From Microthyrium microscopicum (lineage: Eukaryota; Ascomycota; Dothideomycetes; Microthyriales; Microthyriaceae), in the NCBI GenBank assembly GCA_010405405.1, contig MU004235.1, forward strand, positions 2,054,426 through 2,118,425: a DNA stretch of 64,000 nucleotides, written 5' to 3'. Position numbers and translations under genes: made by a program. This document shows positions 35,659-47,787 of this stretch, piece by piece; the stretch's first letter is position 1, and each line of letters opens with the position of its first letter. The notes under the pieces are model-generated. The model ran no database searches. It was not told the DNA's origin and worked only from the letters and a program-made list of their open reading frames with translations.

Positions 35659-38600
35659 ATGCAACACTTTCAAAGCAACTCAGACGAGTCTTCTCGTCAA
35701 GAAGAGGATGATCATAATGGGAACTCTGCTGGGAAAGAGTCAGAAGAAGAGCAGGATGGAGACATTTATGACATCAAATCTTCCTTACTTGAGTCGTTCG
35801 ATGCAATTCAGTCTAGTGGAAGTTTTGCTTCATCTGCGCCCCTCGCCCCGTTCGTCGATCCTGGTCTGGTTGTTGGAGGAATAGGGGCGATTCCTCTTCC
35901 CTTGAACAAGGACGACGCCGACAACTTGATTGCACAGTGCCACCAAGCACCATTCGGTAAGGGCGAGCAAACCATAGTCGACAAAGCTGTTCGTAACACG
36001 TGGGAGTTGAGTCCAGAGAACTTCGCACTTCAAAGCCCGCAGTGGAACTCATTTATTAGTAAAACCGTCACTTCGGCTTTGAATGACCTAGGAGTTATGG
36101 AGCACGAGTTTGGTAGCATCTCATATGCGCTGCACAAACTACTACTATATGAAGAAGGAGCCATGTTCAAACCCCATAAAGAGTTAGTACTTCCGCTCTC
36201 CCTAGGCATACGCTAACACTGAGAAGTTCTGAGAAAGCACCGGGGATGTTCGGGACACTGGTCATCTGCCTTCCGTCTGTACATCAGGGCGGTGATGTAA
36301 TCACCAGACACGCGAAAATGACCAAAACATTTACTTCATCAGGCACTGCTTCAGCTTCATATATCTGCCGGTACTCTGACGTATTGCACGAGGTTACCAA
36401 GGTCACATCTGGATATCGTCTTGTTTTGACCTACAATCTGATCAGCAAGAATTTCGATTTTCGGCCATCGGCGGCTGTCAATTGCGAAGAGCTACGTCGG
36501 GTTCGACGGGTCCTAGATGCTTGGAAAATCTCAGGAGGCGACACTAGACTCATTCATCAGCTTGAACATGAGTATACCGAGTCCGGTATGAAATTGAACG
36601 CTCTCAAAGGGAGAGATGCGGAAGTTGTTAGTGTGCTAGAAGAAGCTTGCCACAAAACCGGATTCGTTTTCTTTCTAGCGAGCTGTGAGCGCGAGGTCTG
36701 GGGTGGCTGCGACGACGGGTATGGATATGGTCGCTCACGTTACCAAGGATTTCAAAGCTACCATGAAATTATCGATACAGTCGAGGACACCCTGACATTG
36801 AAGCGTGTTGTAGACACTCATGGGAACTTGGTCGGACAGAACATGGACACTCATAAAGATATGTTCCTTAAAGATTGCCCATTTGATGAACGGGAACCAG
36901 ATGATGAAGACTTTTCCGGCTTCACAGGAAACGAAGGTGCAAACGCCACGCAGTGGTACCGAGATACAGTAAGGTTGAGAAAACGTTGATGAGGCAGAGC
37001 CTAACAAAACTACAGGTTCTCGTTATAATGCCAGTCTTTCGAGTGGCAAATTTTCTGTTAGAGCAGTTTGCTGCGAAGAAGAAGCGTTATTTCAATCCAT
37101 GGAAGACCACGCAACCTTCCCGACAATCCCAGCTTCGTATCCAAGACATTCTTCAGTACTACATTGCGCAGAGTTCTCAAATGCCATTGGATGAAAGACT
37201 ATCTCACATAGTTCTCAACCTTAGTCGCGTACTGATTCGTCCAGATGGAAGCAAATTGCCTGACTCTGTCCTGACCAAAGTCGCCGAAATTGCAGCTGCG
37301 AGGAACGATCCGCAGCTTTTTTTGAAGGCGACTATCGCTTGTAGTTGTAGGCAAGAGTTTCCATCGGGACATTATCAGAGGCTATCGCCGTTTCCAGGCG
37401 ACATCTCCTTTGAACCCTTCAAGAAAGTGTAGGTTGACAGTAACAAATCGATACTTTGTGCTGTGTTCGGTCTGACTGTCCTAGATTGACCCTGATGTTC
37501 GAAAGCTTGAACTCCATATCCCAACGGTATCGCGTAATAACAGACATCACACTAGGTCTGGAAAAACGAGATGGCTCAGCAACGCAGGAAAAGATTGATT
37601 GGCTAAGGAAATCATTGTGCATGTATCTACAAGATGCGCAGCCGCAGTCTGCACCAGATGGAGCTACTATTGCTGAAATGTTCGGTCAAGAATCTTATCG
37701 ATTATTTCAGATTTCTCAAGCCTGGTAAGCAGCATCCTCCCCCACTTAGTATCGGAGCTTTGTACTAAAACCTTTAGCATGGAATCGCGTATTCGAAACC
37801 ACATATCGAGAACCTCTGTTGTAATTGGTTTCCTAGTAAAGTTGGCGGACGATGGAATGAAAGATGGTCCCCTAGACGATGCAAGGCGCCGCATATTCCT
37901 TTCTCTATTTCCTCTGTTTATCAACATCTTCACCATACAGAAGCGCGACCTGGCCAAAGTTGAGCAGGCGTCAAGCTCCAGTCATCTTACTTTGTCACCA
38001 ACGCTTGAGGAAGTCGCAAAGAGAGACAACAGCTCTTCCATAGGACCACTTGTGTCTCGGCTTGTCGACCATGTTTACCGATTATATCCAGAAACTCAGT
38101 CGTTTCCGCATGTGAGGAAGATTCTGAGAAAGACTATGATAGCAGCAACCGAGCAGCCACTTGAATACTTGCAACGATATGTCTTGCCTCTACTTAGAAC
38201 GCTGATACCGGTCTGGAAAAAACACAACGTGGACTTGAGCACTCCACTATTTCAAGTCACATTCCAACGCATGTTACTCTTGTACAAGAAAATGTTCCTT
38301 GGGGACAAACCTCAGCTAAATGATTGGGCTCGGTCACCAGTATCATGCTATATACGCGGTTGCAACGACTGCGAAATGCTGAATTCGTTCATCACGGACA
38401 ATGACAGACAGGTTGCTCACTTCCCAGCAATTAGCAGCCGCCGAGCTCATCTGCACCAGCAAGTTGAGTCAGCGCATGGCTCCTACACTCATATCACAGG
38501 TGCGAACGGCGTTCTTGTGATCACCAATCTGCCAGGAGCCCAGGCTCAGATATTTCAAGACTGGGCTGTTCATCATGACGAATTTAAGACTGAAATGGGA

Positions 38601-38738
38601 AAGTTTGATGAGGACAGTCTTCACAAACTTCTCGGTGGCGAGAAATTCCAGGAGGTTCTTGAACGAAATAAAAGACCTAACAACAGCCATAACGTCAACT
38701 CAGGGGAACCGTCCAGCAAGAGGCATAGGACAAGATGA
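35659..38738 (+). CDS. large prolyl-4-hydroxylase-like Fe(II)/2-oxoglutarate oxygenase
   Basis: Five exons, 35659-36182, 36227-36968, 37016-37428, 37485-37724 and 37778-38738, give about 959 residues; introns are 44-56 nt and all keep frame. The N-terminus is acidic and disordered. The catalytic domain shows the iron-binding H-x-D, formed exactly at the first splice (FKPHKDSEKAPGMFGTL, His about 173, Asp about 175). The distal His (about 229) and the 2OG-binding Arg (about 239) lie in YSDVLHEVTKVTSGYR. This is the fungal P4H-type expansion family whose long helical C-terminal part has no known domain. The tail ends in a basic KRHRTR, a possible nuclear signal. Substrate unknown; protein hydroxylation is the family's typical activity. 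Confidence 0.85.
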
Positions 38739-39322
38739 TATTTGGCTCTCTTTGAACCACTTCAATACCAAACCCGTTCGGTTGATCTGAAAGTTTGGAA
38801 ACATTTCTAGTCACATATCAACTAGAATTATTGCTCATCTGTAATTTACGTATATACGGAAATTCCTCACGTTCCATTATGTCTCGAGCATAGATTTCGA
38901 TCAATTGTCAATGTTGGCTACAGGTAATGACCGTGGCTCTTTGATTGTCTCGAAATAGGTAGCTCAAGACATGAGACGGTCTAATAGGCCATTTCTTTTC
39001 GCACGTTCCTCTGACGTTCATAACACATCCGTAAAATGGTAGTAGGTGTTGCATGGGGCTTAGGTCGGCGCCATCTAATTCGATTTGTCCTCGCCGCAAG
39101 GCTGAAAAAAGCGGCTTCGCCAACCAATCAGAGGCCTTCTAAGTTCATATCCAACATACTCTCAGACAGTGGCACTGTTCGACATGATTTACTGCGGCGA
39201 GGTTCGTACATAACAGATACATGTTTGCGTGACTTCTTGTACGTCTGTCATTTGAGGATTATTTGTGCGGTTGCAACTAAGAACTGATCTTACCCATATT
39301 TTCCATAGCACAGCACATCACA
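38739..39322. other. intergenic, no gene seen
   Basis: About 580 bases between two same-strand genes. No family motif or repeat is evident. Confidence 0.4.
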
Positions 39323-39964
39323 ATGTCAGTGTACTCCAAACCAGCTTCCGGCCATGGAAATGTCTTCCAAGACGAAATCAGAGCCATCCAGCAAGATGAG
39401 CAGCAACCCGCAACTTTCAACCCCTTATACTCGTCTCCTGCTGCCACAAAAGACCGGCTCTGCCCAACCATGAGAAGTTGTTTGCCAACAACGTTTACAT
39501 TCAGTCAATTCAATCCTACCACCGCCGGAGGAGATACCAGTCTCATGCTTCGCCGCGTCTATTCACTTGGCGTCATTGTCCTCCGCACCGCCAGCTCGGT
39601 ATTACTTTCCTTTAACCTCCTCCGATACCACATGCTCGTCTCATTCATACTGGAGATAATTTTTGGAGTCATTGGCTTTATTTGCATCATATGGATCCTA
39701 CACCTTCTCGTCAATGTACAGGGCCACCGAAAAGTCATTGGTGCGAGGATCGGACAAAAGCAAATGGACGTTTTCCTGTTGGGGATGTTTGTCATTCATA
39801 TTGGCTTGGTTGTGCTGTCCGTCTTTTCAGTGGGAAGAATTGCTGGATCTTCCACGTGGTATCTCCTGTGGATTATTATGTGGATAACAGCCTGGATTTC
39901 TACCTGGCCAGAGGAGGTTTATCTTGAGAATGGTTACATCCAGCGACCTGGAAATATGGTCTGA
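39323..39964 (+). CDS. four-transmembrane protein, hypothetical
   Basis: A single exon of 213 residues. The N-terminal ~75 residues are polar. Four hydrophobic segments follow at about 79-99, 104-130, 148-171 and 178-195, the last two rich in Trp (STWYLLWIIMWITAWISTWP). A short hydrophilic C-terminus ends GYIQRPGNMV. The layout recalls small tetraspan (MARVEL-like) fungal membrane proteins, but I see no signature residues. Function unknown. Confidence 0.55.
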   Translation: MSVYSKPASGHGNVFQDEIRAIQQDEQQPATFNPLYSSPAATKDRLCPTMRSCLPTTFTFSQFNPTTAGGDTSLMLRRVYSLGVIVLRTASSVLLSFNLLRYHMLVSFILEIIFGVIGFICIIWILHLLVNVQGHRKVIGARIGQKQMDVFLLGMFVIHIGLVVLSVFSVGRIAGSSTWYLLWIIMWITAWISTWPEEVYLENGYIQRPGNMV

Positions 39965-40341
39965 AGTCCAGTTCCATAAGAACAGATCGAAGCTGTCTCA
40001 TTGAAGACTTCGACCGAGCTTTACTTACGCCGGGGCCTTGTTTTCAACTGAATGATGACACAAGTTCACAGTGCTACATGGATTGAAACGTAACGTCGAG
40101 ACTATGTGTTTGCTAAAGGCACACATGAGCACACAAATATAGTTGGATTGTTACGTGGAAAGGGTTCAGCTAGATAACATACCTAAGTAAGGTAGCTATA
40201 TCATAAATTCAGCACCCACGAGGGTCCGCATCCATCAAGTTGCCTTGGTTACCTACACATGCTATCAATGTCTCCTCGCTTCACTTTCTGTCTCTCTTTA
40301 AGCTCATGAAGGCGTTGAGCCTCTCCGTCGTCGAATGATAA
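39965..40341. other. intergenic, no gene seen
   Basis: About 380 bases between the tetraspan gene and the decayed beta-lactamase-fold gene. Nothing recognisable. Confidence 0.35.
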
Positions 40342-41495
40342 ATATGATGTACAAATTTGAGACCGAACTGTACAGAGCTACTCAATCTGATGCTAAAGAG
40401 CCATTGGGAGCTATCGATATTGTGGTCGACCGAAATGGTACACACTCTAGCACTACCACCGTGTCCTCTACTAATCCGTGAAGGTAGAACATTGTATCAT
40501 CATGCAGAAGGGCGTCAATGTCTAGCAGAAACTTCACCACCAATCTACAATGACAGTACTTTCCAGATGAGATCGGCGGGAAAGACCATGATCCACGTAG
40601 CAGCTTTACAATGTGTTGAGCGAGGATTGTCACGTTGAATGAGCTAATTCATGAACATCTTCCAGAGCTTGGAAGACTGGAGATCATATCGAACGGAGCT
40701 TCACCTGGTAAATTTTCACTCTTGCGACCAGAAAAGAAGATCAGCCTACGTCAACTTCTGACACATTCCAGTGGTGTTGGCTACTCGGGTCATGCTCTGC
40801 TGGAGGAATGGAAGAATCTGACAGGAGGATATCCCTCTATCAATGACGCATCTGGAATCAAGCCTTTTACAGCCCCGCTACTGTTTGGACCTGGCGAGGG
40901 TTGGTCATATGGAGCCAGTATTGAATGGACAGTTATATTGCTTGCTCGATTGACTAAGAAACCATTGCCTCAGTATATCGATGAGAACATATTTGGCCCA
41001 CTCGACATGAATTCCTCGACATTTGCACCTCAGGGTCGCAAAGACATCAGCTCCAATATGCTCCAAATGGTGAGAGGACAAGGTACAGAGCTCTTGTCTG
41101 TGGAGGGCATGATATCCGCGCCAGTATGCAGTATATCAGATGTCACAAGGCTACTTTCAGATCTCATCTCCCAAGATCTTGGAGAAAGATACTGCGAGGC
41201 TGTTATTCGCGCCTCAATTTTCTGTTTCCAGCAAAGCGCGATATAGCCTGCGCCACGATACCGAAAACTACGCAGCACCCGCTAGGCTATAAGCAATATC
41301 AACGAAGTTCCTGTCAGCTACTGCATGGCTGGACTAGTGATCGATAAGAAGCTGCCGCTCTCACATTCGCCCGCAGGAACTGTAACTTGCAATGGTATGC
41401 CAAACGTCGTTTGGGCAGTGAATGAAATGGAGGGCCTTGTTATGCTTTTCATGGCTCAGCTTCTACCAGTAGATGATGAAAGAGCGGTGGATTAG
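40342..41495 (+). pseudogene. decayed beta-lactamase-fold serine hydrolase (class C / LovD-like)
   Basis: Recognisable parts appear in family order. They are FQMRSAGKTMIHVAALQCVE (S-x-x-K at SAGK), RQLLTHSSGVGYSGHALLEE, FGPGEGWSYGASIEWTVILL (Y-x-S like the second catalytic motif), FGPLDMNSSTFAPQGR, FAPQFSVSSKARYSLRHDTE, and a typical C-terminus GTVTCNGMPNVVWAVNEMEG. The pieces lie in different frames. Shifts occur near 40632 (after CVERGLSR), near 41203 (before FAPQF), and near 41283 (after TENYAAP); none is bridged by a plausible intron. An intron at about 40437-40483 near the start may be genuine. Related fungal genes act as esterases or acyltransferases. I read it as a recent pseudogene because the motifs are well kept. 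Confidence 0.7.
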
Positions 41496-43425
41496 CCATG
41501 TCGTTCTTCGCTGGAGCGTGCAAAAGGTTTGAACGAACAGGCAATAAAACAAATTATGTGACTGGTTTTATTGAAAGTTCTTAGGTTTATAAGCCCATCA
41601 ACCAGCTTTCGAAAAGTTGACCGAAGCTAAATATGTAATGAAGATACATATACTGTGAAAACATACTGTCCTATCAAGCATAAAAGTAGAAAATCAAGTT
41701 GGTGGCATGCAGATGAAACGATGATTGGGCGCTTAAGGATTTTGCAGCTAATAGCAAATTAGCATTGGGCGGCGAAGGTTTCAAGACTGCGCCTCCCAGC
41801 CTCCTAGATGGCTTAACTGGTTTCAACTAGGAGTACAGTATGGAGGTTCCGGGAAAACCTTAAGTAATGGTATTGTCCTGATTTTGTTATTGTTGCTTCA
41901 AGCTTTGTGCTCATCCTCACATTATCACTCTCGGAAGTCGTTGACAGCATGCTAGAGACTTGGCGTATAGTGCTGCTAGTCTTGGCGATTATCGTATTCA
42001 TTGGGTCGATATTCGTATACATAAGAAAAAAGGCGCAAAGAGGTTGGTTTACTGATTGTTTATTTTACGGAAGCTAATATTGAAAAGACCTAGACCGGTC
42101 GGAGCGCCAGGCCCAATGGTACGGCGCAGTTTGAGTTGATGATCGGCCGCGATACTAAGGGTACGCATCTCTTGAGGAAGAAAGAAGCAGAATGTAAGCA
42201 AAATTGTTTCAACAGGCTATTTTGAACTGACCATTATATCAGAGGTACATGTAGCGTGTTTGGCCAAACATAAGGAAAGTTGTACGGAGACAACGAACTC
42301 GCTGAATAGCTTGAAAACAAGCTCTAAACTTCAACACAAATGATGTGTCTATAATTATAATGGATTCGAACTTCTGGCGCCATAGACATATCTTTGCATC
42401 TGTGCCTTGAGAAGTTACATTGCATGTCTAAATCTTTCTAAGCCTTTGATTTTTTGAGAGTCTCAAATTGCTTAAACAATGCGTTCAACCACTGGTCCCC
42501 ATTGGTTTTTGACTGCCAAAGAAACTCAATCAAGCGTGGAGTTGTAGCTCAACTAAAAGTGTCCATGCGTGGTTGGAGTCATGCTCTCCTGCAAAGCTCA
42601 CTATCGTGACTTCCACGTTGGACACCACTTGCCGCGCCTTCGCCAGTTGCTTCCGTCTCTCCCTAAGTATTTCCTTCCTCGATTTCGCCTGGTTGTCCTT
42701 GCTACTTTACGAAGGAGGTACTAGCCTGGGCATACACACAAGAGCCCCAGACTTTATAAATTCCACAAGCATATGCATGCAGCATGTTTGAACAATCCTT
42801 CTCCCACATCTACTATTGGACTTCAAGTTAATCTTAGTAGAATGAAGTTGAGCTAGAAGAGAAAAACTCTCATGATGAAGTGAAGTCAGGTAGTGTTAGA
42901 CTGGTCAAAAGGAAATTGCATTAATTATGATTGTGGCAGAACTAAGAATCTCTCTATACAAATATACCCAAAACAACCGACCATGAGGATATCGCAGGCC
43001 TTAGATTCCCGTTAACATGTTCCCATCACATCTTGACCCAGCATCAAGATTGCTGTAGGCACGCTCCCATGTATTCCCGGTTATATCATCTCACGCAGTA
43101 CCATCCAATACGCACGGGCAAGGAGCTTTAGTGCTGACATGTAGCGGCAACCTAATTACCACTGAAGGCAATTATGGACTGAACAATTTAGACCAAACGA
43201 TCTTTCAGTTTGGTGAGAAATTCTTACCGAGTTTTGAGAGGTATGTAAGCTGAAGTCTCCCAACATTATCCTTTCATCCCGCTGCAGGAGGCATTCAGTT
43301 ACTTAGTAAATAATCTCTTCCAAAATCAATTACCTGCATTCCACCCAACCTCCTGGATTTACTCCTAGCGATCTTCGACCCGATTCTGTATCTCTGCCGT
43401 CGTCCACAGGCGTACTTCCTACACG
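41496..43425. other. gene-poor stretch
   Basis: About 1.9 kb with no supported gene. Short frames at 41813-42022 (minus) and 42573-42791 (plus) have no motif. The final ~80 bases before 43426 are a C/T-rich leader. Confidence 0.4.
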
Positions 43426-44265
43426 ATGTCACTCAACTCTTTCGCGCACTTGTACGAGGAGGCCACAATTGACGCCGCTCGAGTTCCAATCTTAGTAATT
43501 ATAAAGGAACATCTTCCTCCTCTCCTTCCAGACCTCCATATTTTGGATCTCGCATGTGGCTCTGGATCGGTAACCCGAGTCATCTACGAGCACTGCGAAG
43601 CAGAGCACATCCAGCCTCCACAGATCACAGCAGTTGACGTTGGACCTAATTTCATCGAAGCTTTCAACGAGAATAAGAAGGCCAGGAACTGGCACACAGC
43701 GGAAGGTCTCGTTGGCGATGCTTCAGACTTATCAATGCTACAAGATAACACATTTGATGTTGTTATCATGAGTTTTGGTCTTTTTGTGGTCAAGGACGCT
43801 GTCGCCAGCAAGGCTGCTGGGGAAATACTTCGCGTCCTGAAACCAAAAGGAATACTGGCTACTACGGCCTGGAAAGAGTCTTGGGTTGAGCGAATGCTTA
43901 CTGGACTTAGCAAGGCTGTCGGCCGTCCTGAAGATGAGGCTCCACGATTCAATATAGGAAAGTGGTTGAAGATGGAAACCACTAGAGACACTCTTGTCGC
44001 TGGAGGATTCGAGGTTGATAAAATTCAGCCATTGACGGTTGACTACTACTTCACTTTCAAAACAGTGGATGAGTTTCAAGGCCAATTCAGCACTCCGTTC
44101 TGGCTTGGAATAGGTGCTCAGAACTGGACTACAGAACAAAAGGAGCAATGGAGACCTGCGATTGCAGGGCTTTTAACAGAGAACGAAAAAGAGACTGGAA
44201 GAGTCCCGTCACATATGTGGCTCTTCGTTGCCAAAAAAATGATAGCGAGAAATGTCGTTGTCTAG
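43426..44265 (+). CDS. class I SAM-dependent methyltransferase
   Basis: A single exon of 279 residues, the usual size for small-molecule methyltransferases of this fold. Motif I is ILDLACGSGSVTRV (about 39-52), and the SAM-binding acidic residue lies in TAVDVGPNFIEAF. The motif II/III region is GDASDLSMLQDNTFDVVIMS, followed by AAGEILRVLKPKGILATTAW (post-motif III). This pattern fits the type 11/UbiE-like group. Substrate unknown; in accessory fungal regions such enzymes often tailor secondary metabolites, but no core biosynthesis gene is in this window. Cytosolic. Confidence 0.85.
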   Translation: MSLNSFAHLYEEATIDAARVPILVIIKEHLPPLLPDLHILDLACGSGSVTRVIYEHCEAEHIQPPQITAVDVGPNFIEAFNENKKARNWHTAEGLVGDASDLSMLQDNTFDVVIMSFGLFVVKDAVASKAAGEILRVLKPKGILATTAWKESWVERMLTGLSKAVGRPEDEAPRFNIGKWLKMETTRDTLVAGGFEVDKIQPLTVDYYFTFKTVDEFQGQFSTPFWLGIGAQNWTTEQKEQWRPAIAGLLTENEKETGRVPSHMWLFVAKKMIARNVVV

Positions 44266-44763
44266 GATTACATGTTTCCGTTCTCAACCAAACTACAATG
44301 AGTATGAAAACCCATGATCATTAAGGTTTATGTCCTAGTGTTTCGCAGGTGATTGGGAGGTGCTAATTCAGGGTTTCGCAAATTTTCTGATGTGTAACTA
44401 GGTTGTTGGTAGGCTGAGCATGTTTATATGTGGAAATAATGTGCTGCCTACTGGCGGACTCATTGTACAGTATACCTTCCCTAAAGGGTTCCGTCCATTC
44501 TCGTACTCCTCCTCGTTACGCGAGTAAGCACTAAGCCATTCAGATTGCGTAGTACTGGGCTTCCCTTGGCAGCCTTGACTAGATCTCAGATGACCTCTCT
44601 CTTTTGCTTACCTTATTGTTTGTATGAAGGCTCCGCACCTACGTATCGACTAATAAATCGTGTAAAGGTAACTTCTCTCGCGACGGCGTACCTGAACTGG
44701 TTTCTGTGTAGGTAAGACTCTTCATAGTTCAGCCAACTGACCTAATGAACGAATTTAGAAGCT
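44266..44763. other. intergenic, no gene seen
   Basis: About 500 bases between two same-strand genes. No gene or repeat is supported. Confidence 0.35.
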
Positions 44764-46257
44764 ATGACCGCCGAAAATACCCCTATCGACTCCGGATTAG
44801 AAGTTGTACGTCGGTCAACAGATCTGCCAGAGGTGGTTAACCATCCACCAGCGCCCGAATTTCAAATTGGAGAGCGCTATGAGAAGGGTCAAAGTGGTGC
44901 ATTACCGCCTGAATATACCGATCAACATCCAGGAGCCCCTACCAAACCGCGTCGCAAAAGAACTCTCTGGATCGTCTTCGCGGTACTATTCATAATCGTT
45001 GCTATTGTTGCTATTGTGGTAGGCGTCGTATTAGGAACAAGGGAAAGTAAAGATACTACCAAGAGTGGGAGTACCGCAGGTTCATCAAGTGGCGATATAA
45101 ATACAACTCTACTACGAAAAAACTCGCCGCTAGCAGTGACAGGATGGAGAAACGGTTCCAGTTTGAATGTAAGGCTATTCTACCAAGGCGACGATGGGAA
45201 TATACGGATGAATGGATACGAGTCTGGAAGTAAAAAGTGGACTGCTTCACCACCAATAGACACCGCAAAGGCAGGCACAGCTCTTGCCGCTTCATGTTTC
45301 AATGCAAGCAATTTCTTCGCGGCTCCGAATGCCACGGGTTCTAGTTCGCTCCTTGTCAGTTCATCTAGGTTGGTCCTCTTCAACAACAATGAGCTGACTC
45401 TTTACTAGTATTTTCAGATAGAGCTATTTTACACAAATAACGCCAGTTTAATAAAAGAGTGGAACTTTAACGAAAGCTCTGACACCGGAGCGAGTGGTAG
45501 CATCTCTAGTCTTACTTTTCGAACTGGCGCTTCATCCCGAATGTCCTCATACTGGCCAAGTCTCGTCTTTCAGGATGACTCTGGAACATTGACTGAGATA
45601 TTTTACAACTCGTCCGTCTCGCAGCAAGCATGGAATCAGCGAGGACTAGGACTTGTTGGCAGAAACAATTCCGGATTAGCAGAGGTTCCATTAACAACCA
45701 ATTTGGCGCAAAATACAAACACACCAGTGGACTTCGGGATGGGGATCTTCTACCAGAGAGATGATTTCAAACCTTTTGATGCCACAAGAGGAACCAATTT
45801 AGGCGCATGGTCAGCAAGTGAGTAATTCTTTATGCATGGAACACAATTCCTCCTAGACACACAAGAAAAAACCAGTTCTGATACTCATGCAGATAATTTA
45901 AATGTTTCAATTCCTCAGAACTCTTCGATAGGCTCCTTTTCTGTCCCTCGAGCTGGGGACTCAGCGAAGAGGACAAATCTTTACGTTCTATGGCAGGATG
46001 CGTCAGGCAACATTCAATATAACTGGCAAGATGACAACTCAGGGTGGAAAGGCCCGGCTACTTCAGACGCTTTGAAAGGAGCAGACCTTGGCACCTCAAT
46101 TGCATGCCTCACGCCTACAATCTGGCCAGTCACAGATCTACAGCCCAAATTTGACTTGAGCAGGTGTTACTATCAGGTTGGCGGAAGCCTACGCGAAGTT
46201 CAATTCGACGGATCTAACTGGAACGTATTGGGATTTGTGCCGTTGACAGGATCGTGA
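44764..46257 (+). CDS. membrane-anchored fucose-specific-lectin-like protein
   Basis: Three exons, 44764-45372, 45418-45817 and 45893-46257, give about 457 residues. The second intron (GTGAGT to CATGCAG) is clear. The first uses a weaker GTCCTC donor but restores frame to IELFYTNNASL. An N-terminal cytosolic part (~65 residues) ends KPRRKR, then one membrane span (TLWIVFAVLFIIVAIVAIVV), a Ser/Thr-rich stalk and the lectin part. The lectin part has repeated blade-like units: RLFYQGDDGNIRMNGYESGS, ELFYTNNASLIKEWNF, TNLYVLWQDASGNIQYNWQD. These resemble the AAL-type six-bladed fucose lectin propeller. The anchor makes it a type II surface or endomembrane protein rather than the usual soluble lectin. 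Sugar specificity is inferred. Confidence 0.75.
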
Positions 46258-47787
46258 GACGAAATGAAGGGCTTGCAATTCTAACATCCTGCATTAGCGG
46301 GCGCGTTGGTCAATCTTTGAAGAATTATAATACTAGATGAAAGATATTTATGCCCAAAACCGGAATCCCGAACGCTGTCATGTTCAAGCTGCTCTGAATT
46401 GCACATCGATTTTGCTCAATGCCAAAACTATGCGCACTTATCCAGCTCACAAAAGCCTTTTAGCTATCCAGCCCCAAATGTTTACCCGATCCATTGTTTC
46501 TAGCAATATCTGTGCAGCGGCAATCCCCCGTCTATTACCCAGATTAACCGAGTGGATAAACGGGGGACTTACAAGCTTCAAAAGAAGCAATGCCCCGCCG
46601 AACGATATATCAAGAGTCGCCCTATCACAGATTAGCGGCGTGGTTTGCAAAGCCTCCAGTGGACACATAAGTGCCCACAGCGGAAACATTCATTGCTCAA
46701 GTTGTTCGTTCAACATTGTACCTCATCCAACACCCTACCGCCCTTAAACCTTGCGTCAGATTGAACTGGTGTCGCAAGTCCATTGTTGGATTAATCACAA
46801 AGATTTGACTTTGTATCAGTTCGAAAGAACCGAGTGTCTCTAATCAGGTATCTAGTTAAAGAACCTGAAAAGATAGTCACCGCCGCCCTCTTGAGACCGC
46901 ACGACAACGTTATACTCGTAGCAGAACCGCAAGTACCCAACCCGCTTCGAGAGCAGGGATTTGTCAATGACACGAATGTCTGACGCGACCCTCGAAAGGA
47001 CCGGCAGCCCTCGAAAGGACCGGCGGCCCTCGAAAGGGCCGCAAGGAGGGAGGAGGAGGATTGCAGTCAGTTGCAAGCTAAGCTAATCTACGGAGGCTCG
47101 TCACGTAGATGAAAATTTGTTGTTGATTGTTGTGGAGTGGTAAAGGAAAGCAGCGGGGAAGGTTTTTGTTTTGAGGCGACGAGACGACGAAGGCAAATTT
47201 CTCTGTGGGAGGGGCAAATATAGCTTGGACCTTTTTATTGTGATAGTTGAAGGAACAATTGCCAATACTGGCATTTGAGGAAGGAGCTCACGAGCTGTTG
47301 TTGGTCTTAGGCAAGAGCAGCTCAGATGTGGCAGCCGCGACACACAGGTTATGGCAAGCACCAAGGACTTAGCAAATTGCAAGGCAACTTCTTATTACCA
47401 ACAGAGAAGCCACCCCATTTCCAACAGTCTAGAGAGCATGCTGTTGCATTTTTCAAGCCTTGCATTGATGTACGAACCTTTCATAAGGCTAGGAATTTCA
47501 GCCTTGTGCTATTTCATCACTGGGCTCTGATTGGACAACCAATATCACAGGGGTTTTATTCCCGATAAGGTTACTATTTCAGACAGTGTAAGGAAGTAGT
47601 CAAAGTCTTGGAATTTAGATTGTCTATAAAGTTAGCTAATCAGTAGGCAGCTTATCTCCCATGGTGGAGAACGGCGAACTCCGCCTCTTGTGCTCCAGTA
47701 CTTCTTCTTATTCTTTACCCATCTCGACATCATAACAAGGCTTGCTTCAAGTACATCAGATAATATTGAGGTCGTTGCAAAAGCAAA
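46258..47787. other. intergenic with a minisatellite
   Basis: About 1.5 kb with no supported gene. It contains the 19-bp repeat listed separately. The minus-strand frame 47101-47382 has no motif. Confidence 0.4.
46987..47046. repeat. 19-bp GC-rich minisatellite, about 3 units
   Basis: The unit CCCTCGAAAGGACCGGC occurs three times in a row (starting at about 46989, 47008 and 47027), the last with CGAAAGGGCCGC. It is much more GC-rich than its surroundings. Confidence 0.8.
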
